A DNA stretch of 11,531 nucleotides from CAYYGL01 sp964471235 (GTDB lineage Bacteria; Calditrichota; Calditrichia; RBG-13-44-9; J075): the NCBI GenBank assembly GCA_964471235.1, contig CAYYGL010000157.1, positions 1 to 11,531 of the forward strand, in the 5' to 3' direction. Below the pieces are notes generated by a model. It did not search any database. It saw nothing but the letters and a program-made list of their open reading frames with translations, and was not told the origin of the DNA. Positions 5,758 through 11,531 of the stretch are shown piece after piece (the first letter of the stretch is position 1; every line of letters starts with the position of its first letter). Made by a program: the position numbers and the translations under genes.

Positions 5758-7398
5758 CTACGCATACTCCCCAAACACCTCCCGCAGGGCATCGGAGATC
5801 TCGCCCACGGTGGCGTAAGTTTCCACGGCGTGTAAAATATGGGGCATCAGGTTGTCTTTGCCCGCGGCGGCTTGCTTTAGTTTTTCCAGGGCGGCTGTCA
5901 CGGCTTCATTATCGCGCTGCTGTTTGAGACTCTTCAGGCGTTCGATTTGTCTGGCAGCTATCACCGGATCGATGCGCAAAATCTTCGGCGGCTCTTTCTC
6001 TTCTTTGATAAACTGATTCACCCCGACAACAATCTTTTCCTTCTTCTCAATGGCGGTCTGGTATTCATAGGCGCTGCGGGCAATTTCATCTTGAAAATAA
6101 TGCTTCTTCACCGCCGCCACTGCGCCGCCCATTTCATCAATACGCCGGATATATTCAAACGCCAGCGCTTCGATTTCATCGGTCCACTTCTCAATCACAT
6201 AACTGCCTGCCAGCGGGTCAATGGTATCGGTGACGCCGCTTTCGTGAGCGAGAATTTGCTGGGTGCGCAGGGCAATGGTGGCGGATTCCTCGGTGGGGAG
6301 ACCCAGCGCTTCATCGTAAGAGTTGGTGTGCAAGGATTGGGTGCCGCCCAGCACCGCCGCCAGCGCCTGAATGGTGGTGCGCACGATGTTGTTGAGCGGC
6401 TGCTGCGCAGTCAGGGAACTGCCCGCCGTCTGGGTATGGAAGCGCAGCATCATGGCAGCCGGATTTTGCGCTCCGAACCGTTCCTTCATAATTTTCGCCC
6501 ACATCCGGCGAGCGGCGCGAAATTTGGCAATTTCTTCCAACAGGTTGTTGTGGGAGTTAAAGAAAAACGACAGCCGTCTGGCAAAACGGTCCTCATCCAG
6601 ACCGCTGTCAATGGCTGCCTGCACATAAGCAATGCCGTTGGCAAAGGTAAAAGCAACCTCCTGCACGGCAGTGGCGCCGGCTTCCCGGATATGATACCCG
6701 CTGATGGAGATGGTATTCCAGTGCGGCAGGTTTTCCTGGCAATAGCGAAAGATATCGGTGATGATGCGCATGGAGGGCTCCGGCGGAAAAATATAGGTCC
6801 CCCGGGCAATGTATTCTTTTAAAATGTCATTTTGAATGGTACCGGAGAGTTTGGAGATGTCCGCCCCTTGTTTTTTTGCCACGGCAATATACATGGCTAA
6901 CAGGATGGCAGCGGTGGCATTGATGGTCATGGAGGTGGATACTTTTTCCAGGGGGATTTGATCGAAAAGCACTTCCATATCCGTCAGGGAATCGATCGCC
7001 ACGCCTACTTTTCCCACTTCTCCTTCCGCCAGGGGATGATCGGAATCATAGCCCATCTGGGTGGGCAGATCAAATGCGACGGAAAGCCCGGTGGTGCCGC
7101 TCTCCAGCAGATAGCGGTAGCGGCGGTTGGACTCCTCCGCGGTGGCATAACCGGCATACTGACGCATCGTCCAGAACCTGCCCCGGTACATGGTAGGATA
7201 TACCCCCCGGGTAAAGGGATATTGACCGGGGAATCCCAATTGTTTGTCATAGTCGAAAGTTTCATCAGGGAGGTATAAGCGGTCAATGGGGATGCCGGAA
7301 TCGGTCTGGAATTTTTTCCGGCGTTCCGGAAAACGGGATATCACTTTCTCCACTACGGTTGATTCCCATTCCTTGCGTTTTTCATTCAATTTGCTCAT
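5758..7398 (-). CDS. mcmA: Methylmalonyl-CoA mutase, large (catalytic) subunit without B12 domain, 546 aa
   Basis: The enzyme interconverts methylmalonyl-CoA and succinyl-CoA by an adenosylcobalamin radical mechanism in the cytoplasm, linking propionate metabolism to the citric acid cycle. This 546-residue form has only the substrate-binding barrel; the cobalamin-binding domain must come from a separate small subunit, as in many archaea and some bacteria, and that gene is not in the window. By motif alignment to the Propionibacterium enzyme, Tyr67, Thr69, Arg74, Arg79 and Tyr81 match its Tyr75, Thr77, Arg82, Arg87 and Tyr89. Gln189, Arg199 and His236 match Gln197, Arg207 and His244. Tyr81 and Arg199 are the residues that favour methylmalonyl-CoA over isobutyryl-CoA or 2-hydroxyisobutyryl-CoA. 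The ATG at 7398 follows a strong Shine-Dalgarno sequence (AAGGAGAT at 7403-7410, minus strand). The gene is more GC-rich than the defence-type genes on both sides. Confidence 0.95.
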   Translation of the reverse strand: MSKLNEKRKEWESTVVEKVISRFPERRKKFQTDSGIPIDRLYLPDETFDYDKQLGFPGQYPFTRGVYPTMYRGRFWTMRQYAGYATAEESNRRYRYLLESGTTGLSVAFDLPTQMGYDSDHPLAEGEVGKVGVAIDSLTDMEVLFDQIPLEKVSTSMTINATAAILLAMYIAVAKKQGADISKLSGTIQNDILKEYIARGTYIFPPEPSMRIITDIFRYCQENLPHWNTISISGYHIREAGATAVQEVAFTFANGIAYVQAAIDSGLDEDRFARRLSFFFNSHNNLLEEIAKFRAARRMWAKIMKERFGAQNPAAMMLRFHTQTAGSSLTAQQPLNNIVRTTIQALAAVLGGTQSLHTNSYDEALGLPTEESATIALRTQQILAHESGVTDTIDPLAGSYVIEKWTDEIEALAFEYIRRIDEMGGAVAAVKKHYFQDEIARSAYEYQTAIEKKEKIVVGVNQFIKEEKEPPKILRIDPVIAARQIERLKSLKQQRDNEAVTAALEKLKQAAAGKDNLMPHILHAVETYATVGEISDALREVFGEYA

Positions 7399-7524
7399 TA
7401 GGATCTCCTTTCCAGGGGTCGAAACCGGTGTCGGCGTTAATCTTTACTGTTGTGGGATGTGGCAATGAGAGATGAGGGATACACGGTTATACAATCAAAC
7501 TCCAGTAGTTTGTGACTGTTCTGC

Positions 7525-7536
7525 GAGCTATAGCTC
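7525..7536. repeat. Perfect 12-bp palindrome GAGCTATAGCTC
   Basis: This palindrome lies in the 185-base gap between the AlbA_2 gene and the mutase gene and is followed directly by a second short palindrome, CCGTTACGG (7536-7544 region). It could be an operator for the mutase gene or an extragenic repeat. A weak TTTTAG/CTAAAA pair (7565-7570 and 7584-7589) spans the end of the AlbA_2 gene. No clear promoter for the mutase was found here. Confidence 0.45.
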
Positions 7537-7583
7537 CCGTTACGGCTTGCTGATGAAACATGAATTTTAGTTCGTAACTTGTC

Positions 7584-8741
7584 CTAAAAACTAATCTTCG
7601 CAACAAAAAGATTCCTTTCAACGTTGTTCTCGAATTCAATTTTAGGATACAGCTTTAGCGCTCGTTTAATACCGGTGCCAATTCCCCGATAAGGCAACCC
7701 CAAAGGGGGTTTCTGTTTGGTGGCAAATGAGGCAATAATCGGATTGCGCTGGTTGGAAACCCCGTGCTTGATATTCTCCACAGTCAAGTTGTTAGGGAGT
7801 ATTCCGGGAGAGATTATCTCTATACGGTCGTCGAATATAAACAAACGAATGGGAGCATTGATAAAATAGTCCCGGTGAATCAGGGCATTTACCAGCAGTT
7901 CTTCAAATACGCCTTTGTCGATTCTGGTTTCCCCCAGGGAATTGCGGTGTTGTCCTTTCTGCTCTTTTTTCAGATTCCGCAGAATGAAAACCATCCCGTT
8001 TCTATACTGTTCAGCGAGTTTTCCGTTAATGTCTTCACTATCGATGTATTCATCGGAAGTGTCCTCTGTCCCTACAAAATGAACTGCTTTGATGTTGAAC
8101 TGCGGCTTATATTTCTGAGGATATTTCCCAAATAGTAAAAGTCCTGCTATATTTAAACGGTCATCTTTGGCCAGATTAAGATTCGAAAGCAGGATTTTGA
8201 GATCGACCGATTCTTCCCTGAAACTATGATCAAATTCCTTCTGGTAAAACTGATCAAAATAATCTTCATCCAGATCATCCAGAGTGCTTTCTTCCACCGG
8301 CACCTGATCGCCATGCAAAATATCCGATTCCTGAAACAAGCGTCGCAATTCTTCCTTCGAAGTGACTTTCCGTTTGTCGGCGCCAGACTTTACATATATC
8401 GCGCCATCGCTGGCAAAATAGGGTTTATCCCTCCCCTCAGGAACGTGAACAACTAAAACCAACTTATCTTCGATCTTGATGTTCTCCGTTTCCGGATTAA
8501 TCGGGTTGCGGATTTCCGAAGCGGCATTGGAAATGAGCTGGTTTAACCGTCGGATATCTTGAGCGGTCAAACCAATAATTTCTCCCGAATCGTCCACACC
8601 AATAATGAGCATGCCGCCCTTAGAATTCGCAAAGGCACAAATCTCCTGCGAAAGGGAAGTGACGTTGGTGACGTTCCGCTTAAATTGATGGCGACTATCT
8701 TCACCGCGTTCGATAATTTCCAGAAGTTCTATTGCTTCCAT
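7584..8741 (-). CDS. AlbA_2 (Schlafen-like) and GHKL-type ATP-binding protein, 385 aa
   Basis: The N-terminal part (about residues 5-125) is an AlbA_2/Schlafen-type nucleic-acid-associated domain: Glu-Asp-Ser-Arg-His-Gln-Phe-Lys (14-21), then Glu-Ile-Cys-Ala-Phe-Ala-Asn-Ser-Lys-Gly-Gly (33-43) and Leu-Ile-Ile-Gly-Val-Asp-Asp-Ser-Gly (45-53). The C-terminal part (about 275-365) fits the HATPase_c_4 domain: Glu-Glu-Leu-Leu-Val-Asn-Ala-Leu-Ile-His-Arg-Asp-Tyr (280-292), Ile-Glu-Ile-Ile-Ser-Pro-Gly (307-313) and Arg-Gly-Ile-Gly-Thr-Gly-Ile-Lys-Arg-Ala-Leu (352-362). Relatives are often annotated as transcriptional regulators or RecG-like ATP-binding proteins and usually continue into a winged helix; this one ends about 20 residues after the last ATPase motif. 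Its ATG lies inside the end of the PHP-SMC gene (13-nt overlap) with only a weak ribosome site, so the two are probably co-translated and work together. Molecular function is unknown. Confidence 0.85.
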   Translation of the reverse strand: MEAIELLEIIERGEDSRHQFKRNVTNVTSLSQEICAFANSKGGMLIIGVDDSGEIIGLTAQDIRRLNQLISNAASEIRNPINPETENIKIEDKLVLVVHVPEGRDKPYFASDGAIYVKSGADKRKVTSKEELRRLFQESDILHGDQVPVEESTLDDLDEDYFDQFYQKEFDHSFREESVDLKILLSNLNLAKDDRLNIAGLLLFGKYPQKYKPQFNIKAVHFVGTEDTSDEYIDSEDINGKLAEQYRNGMVFILRNLKKEQKGQHRNSLGETRIDKGVFEELLVNALIHRDYFINAPIRLFIFDDRIEIISPGILPNNLTVENIKHGVSNQRNPIIASFATKQKPPLGLPYRGIGTGIKRALKLYPKIEFENNVERNLFVAKISF

Positions 8742-11416
8742 TGGCTATACTTTCGTTTACGTTGTTCAAATGCCTCTCGACCGCCTTCCATGATCTCGAT
8801 GATGGCCTTCTGAATTCCCGGTCGGTCGATACTCCCCACCTCGAGATTTATCCGATCATGCGCAAAACGGCAACAAAAGATCTGCTCACACTCCCCCAAG
8901 ACAGGGATATTGGGGTTATGGGTGGCAAAAATAAACTGTGTTTGATCTTTCAGTTCGTTCAATTCTCGAATCACATCTTCGTAAATGGATTGATTGTCAA
9001 TATCATCTTCCGGCTGGTCAATGATAATCAAATCGTTCTCTCGCCGGGCCAGCAAAAAAACCACCAACGCCGATGCCCGCTGACCTAAAGAATGCTCGGC
9101 AATATCTTTGCCTTTATATTTCAAGATATAGCGATTGGGCACTTGATAGGTTAGCAGGTCTCGTAAATTCTGCATAAATGCTTCCCGGAATTTTAAGAAT
9201 TGACTGTGACTTAAAATGTCATCCAATTTTGACTGCTTTTTTTGTAAATCCTCATAGATTTCGATACAATCGTTATATTTTCTTACAATTGCTTCTAAAT
9301 TTCTGGAAGTAACATGTGAGCCTTTAATCACAGAACTTAAATAATTCAGAAAACTTTTTTTGTCACCTTTGTATTGTAATTCAACGGTAATTGATAGTCC
9401 TTTTGCATTGAGTTCGTCAATTCCCTTTTGTAACCTTTGAAATTCGTTATGCCATAATTTGTTCAAGTCCTGCAACTGATTATTGAGAGCGATGTTCAGT
9501 TCTTGACGTTTCTTTTCCAATTTCTCCACTTCTTGAAGTTTGGCTTCAACGATGGTTAGCTGTTTGTTAAATTTAATAAAATCATCTGGATTGATTTCTG
9601 GAATATTTATTTCTCGCTTAATCTTGGCAAATTCATCCTGTAACTTTTGTAGTCGTTCTTGAAGTGTTTTTAGTATCTGTCGTAAAGCTTCCAAATCATT
9701 GCCCAATTCCTCACCGATTGTGCCCACTTGCTGTAGCTTAGCGGTCACCTTTTTCCAAATCTCCTGGGCTTTTTCAATCAAGTCCTTGTTTTCGCTGCTT
9801 TCATAGGTGGCATATTCGGCAAATACATCCTGGCTGTTGTCTACTAATCGATCTAATTCCGCTTTAAATTCCTGAGCGGCTTCAATCATTTGCTCAATTT
9901 GCACCCGATCTTTGTTGAACTGCACTTGTCGATTCAATTTTTCATCGACTTTCTTTTCTTTAAAAATTCGCAATTTTTCCTGCAAAGCCGCTTTTTCTTC
10001 GTTGAATTCTTTTTTGCGTTCCGTTACGTCTTCCAGTTGTTTTAGCTGGTGAAGGATTTGGAGAATCTTTTTTCTTTTTTGTTGGATTTTTTCTCGAATG
10101 CCTTCCACATGGACGCCGAAAAACTTTTCCATCAGAGATTGACTGAAGCCGACCGTTCCCACTTCTGATAAATCTTTCTGCCCGAAATAAAGCACACTGA
10201 TCAAGTTTTCATCGATAGAAAATTGAGGAAGTCGGGTTCCATGTCGATAAATAACCGGCCTTTCACCGAATACTCGCTCGATTCGATAGGGTGTGCCATG
10301 TTTATCGCGCAGAGTTAAAATTACTTTTCCTCCGCTTCGTAAAGCCCTTTCAACCAATTTTTCCTTATAGTCTGTATCCTTAGCACAAGGGTCAAATTTG
10401 ATATCCAGGGCATAACGAATCACCTCAAGGATGGTCGATTTTCCGCTGCCGCGAATGCCGATGAGATTGTTCATATTGTGATTCAAATAAAGGGTAATTC
10501 CCGCCAGCGGCGCCTCGGCGGATGTCTCAAAAGAAACCGACTCAATGTATGCATTCTGAGGTGATGGTGGGCTTCCTGCTACCATATTTCGCCGGGGATC
10601 CATCAGGGCGTATTTCACCGCGTAAAAATTAAAATCGCCAATCTTAATAAAGCTTTTTTGTGGCTTTCCATTGCTCTGGCGGGTTCTTCCAATGGTTTCC
10701 AGAGATTTGCAGTCGCAACCTTCCACAAATGCCGGAACCGCCGGTGCATACCATTTCTTTAAATTTTCTCCATTGCGGCGTGTGGTGCACTTCTGAAATC
10801 CTAATACGAACTCCTTGAATAAAGGGTGCTGAATTAGCTCTTCTTGTCGGCCCTCATTAAGTTCATGGCAAAATCCGTTATCCTGATCCACATGCGCCAT
10901 GATGACAAAACTGTCTTGCCCATGTTCGCGATGCTCTTTCAATTTCTCCAGCGTCTGAATCAGATTCCATTGGGTTCGGGCATTGCGGTTTTCCCGATCC
11001 TGTCGTGGCATGTGCGGAAAAGCATCATCCAGAAACCGGTTGACGAAATCATCGTGTCCGGAGACCCAGCTTCCCGGTTCAAAAACGATCAGGATATGAA
11101 TGCCGTTTCCTTCACCTACGGATAACTCCACACCGGGCAAAAGAAAAATTTCATGTTTATTCGCTTCTTTTTTTAATGCTTTAAATTCTTCACGGCCAAA
11201 TTTGTTATGATTGGTAATTACCCCCACACGTATATCTTCTTCCTGTAATTTTTGTACAAAGCTTTTTTTAAAGGACCGGTTCTCATCCCATCCTCGAAAT
11301 GCTTCTTTATCCGCGCGGGTATGAAAATGAAAATCCGCCCGCAACCAACGACTACCGTGTTTGAAGAGCACCATTTCCTTCTCTGTCGCCAATTGTGTTT
11401 CGATTTGTTTTTCCAT
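8729..11416 (-). CDS. PHP-domain/SMC-like ATPase (TrlF-type), 895 aa
   Basis: An N-terminal PHP phosphoesterase-type domain is joined to an ABC/SMC-type ATPase, a layout annotated as TrlF-like. PHP motifs: Ala-Asp-Phe-His-Phe-His-Thr (His30, His32), Thr-Asn-His-Asn (His70), Pro-Gly-Val-Glu (Glu97), Gly-Ile-His (His107), Met-Ala-His (His175) and Gly-Cys-Asp-Cys-Lys (Asp235, Lys237). The last is usually Asp-x-His. ATPase: Walker A Gly-Ile-Arg-Gly-Ser-Gly-Lys-Ser-Thr (320-328), Q-loop Tyr-Phe-Gly-Gln (410-413), a coiled-coil-like region of about 438-670 with no Cys-x-x-Cys zinc hook, signature Ser-Leu-Gly-Gln (776-779), Walker B Ile-Ile-Ile-Asp-Gln-Pro-Glu-Asp (797-804) and H-loop His833. Such proteins may sense or process nucleic acids, with the PHP part as possible nuclease; this is inference. 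The ATG at 11416 is chosen because the 19 upstream in-frame residues run through a likely promoter. It is the first gene of the two-gene operon. Confidence 0.88.
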   Translation of the reverse strand: MEKQIETQLATEKEMVLFKHGSRWLRADFHFHTRADKEAFRGWDENRSFKKSFVQKLQEEDIRVGVITNHNKFGREEFKALKKEANKHEIFLLPGVELSVGEGNGIHILIVFEPGSWVSGHDDFVNRFLDDAFPHMPRQDRENRNARTQWNLIQTLEKLKEHREHGQDSFVIMAHVDQDNGFCHELNEGRQEELIQHPLFKEFVLGFQKCTTRRNGENLKKWYAPAVPAFVEGCDCKSLETIGRTRQSNGKPQKSFIKIGDFNFYAVKYALMDPRRNMVAGSPPSPQNAYIESVSFETSAEAPLAGITLYLNHNMNNLIGIRGSGKSTILEVIRYALDIKFDPCAKDTDYKEKLVERALRSGGKVILTLRDKHGTPYRIERVFGERPVIYRHGTRLPQFSIDENLISVLYFGQKDLSEVGTVGFSQSLMEKFFGVHVEGIREKIQQKRKKILQILHQLKQLEDVTERKKEFNEEKAALQEKLRIFKEKKVDEKLNRQVQFNKDRVQIEQMIEAAQEFKAELDRLVDNSQDVFAEYATYESSENKDLIEKAQEIWKKVTAKLQQVGTIGEELGNDLEALRQILKTLQERLQKLQDEFAKIKREINIPEINPDDFIKFNKQLTIVEAKLQEVEKLEKKRQELNIALNNQLQDLNKLWHNEFQRLQKGIDELNAKGLSITVELQYKGDKKSFLNYLSSVIKGSHVTSRNLEAIVRKYNDCIEIYEDLQKKQSKLDDILSHSQFLKFREAFMQNLRDLLTYQVPNRYILKYKGKDIAEHSLGQRASALVVFLLARRENDLIIIDQPEDDIDNQSIYEDVIRELNELKDQTQFIFATHNPNIPVLGECEQIFCCRFAHDRINLEVGSIDRPGIQKAIIEIMEGGREAFEQRKRKYSQWKQ

Positions 11417-11429
11417 AACATAAAACTTA

Positions 11430-11465
11430 CAAAAAATTTGTCGTAAATGCGAAATATGAATTATA
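11430..11465 (-). promoter_or_regulatory. Probable -10 box and proximal palindrome of the PHP-SMC operon
   Basis: On the minus strand TATAAT is found at 11460-11465, 44 bases before the ATG at 11416. No good -35 box is at the matching distance. Closer to the gene, ACAAAAAATTTGT (11429-11441) is a short palindrome whose TTTGTCG end recurs at 11521-11527. The untranslated leader would be about 35 bases. Confidence 0.45.
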
Positions 11466-11472
11466 CGTAACA

Positions 11473-11489
11473 CAAACTTATGAAGTTTG
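11473..11489. promoter_or_regulatory. Inverted repeat CAAACTT/AAGTTTG upstream of the operon
   Basis: CAAACTT (11473-11479) and AAGTTTG (11483-11489) are perfect arms around ATG. The site begins 8 bases upstream of the TATAAT box on the minus strand, in the -35 region, where a repressor or activator could act. Confidence 0.45.
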
Positions 11490-11507
11490 ATTAAATAACC
11501 GTGCCAC

Positions 11508-11527
11508 CGACAAAATAAATTTTGTCG
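11508..11527. promoter_or_regulatory. Near-perfect 20-bp palindrome upstream of the operon
   Basis: CGACAAAAT (11508-11516) and ATTTTGTCG (11519-11527) form 9-bp arms with a 2-base centre. With the TTTGTCG half-site at 11437-11443, 84 bases away (eight helical turns), it could be a paired operator that loops across the promoter. It might instead be the end of an unseen gene's terminator beyond the window, though no T-run is present. Confidence 0.45.
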
Positions 11528-11531
11528 CTCC

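Noticed and set aside
5947..6822. 291-residue open frame on the plus strand inside the mutase gene
   Set aside because: It is the antisense shadow of a strongly conserved gene in GC-rich DNA; the product has no domain.
9400..10110. Rad50-type zinc hook in the coiled-coil region of the PHP-SMC ATPase
   Set aside because: No Cys-x-x-Cys motif is present in the coiled-coil segment.

Overview
This window looks like a mosaic accessory region of a Gram-negative bacterium. The clues are a lipoprotein signal with Lys-Lys after the Cys, and a B12-dependent mutase gene. An FCB-superphylum lineage (Calditrichota, KSB1 or similar) would fit, but that is a weak inference from general style, because there is no rRNA or strong marker gene. 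Composition is uneven. The DUF6544-like gene and the methylmalonyl-CoA mutase gene are clearly more GC-rich than the AbiE pair, the AAA ATPase and the two-gene operon at the right end, so the region was probably assembled from several sources.

Layout, left to right. The 3' end of recR (+) opens the window. A 390-base non-coding stretch follows, with a 17-bp tandem duplication, and then a small lipoprotein gene (+). All remaining intact genes are on the minus strand. They are: a type IV toxin-antitoxin pair (abiEii toxin 1298-1957 and abiEi antitoxin 1944-2528, overlapping) with a perfect inverted repeat just upstream; a membrane-anchored DUF6544-like protein; a DUF4143-type AAA ATPase (4300-5601); the large subunit of methylmalonyl-CoA mutase (5758-7398); and at the right end a two-gene operon. 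In transcription order the operon has a PHP-domain/SMC-like ATPase of 895 aa (8729-11416) followed, with a 13-nt overlap, by an AlbA_2/GHKL-type ATP-binding protein (7584-8741). Between the DUF6544-like gene and the AAA ATPase lie a plus-strand remnant of a second, different DUF4143-type ATPase (3720-3968) and a compact palindromic element (about 4060-4225).

How the parts may work together. Type IV toxin-antitoxin pairs, DUF4143 ATPases (one intact, one broken) and PHP/SMC plus AlbA_2 pairs are all gene types common in defence or mobile islands, and the clustering suggests one here. The mutase is a housekeeping carbon-metabolism enzyme (propionate/methylmalonyl-CoA to succinyl-CoA). It has its own strong ribosome binding site and no visible link to the defence genes. 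The best candidate for an undescribed system is the PHP-SMC plus AlbA_2 operon. Its two genes are translationally coupled, the PHP domain carries an unusual last metal-ligand motif, the AlbA_2 partner is short, and the promoter region holds three palindromes. No experimental function can be read from the sequence, and assignment to a named defence system would need a database search.
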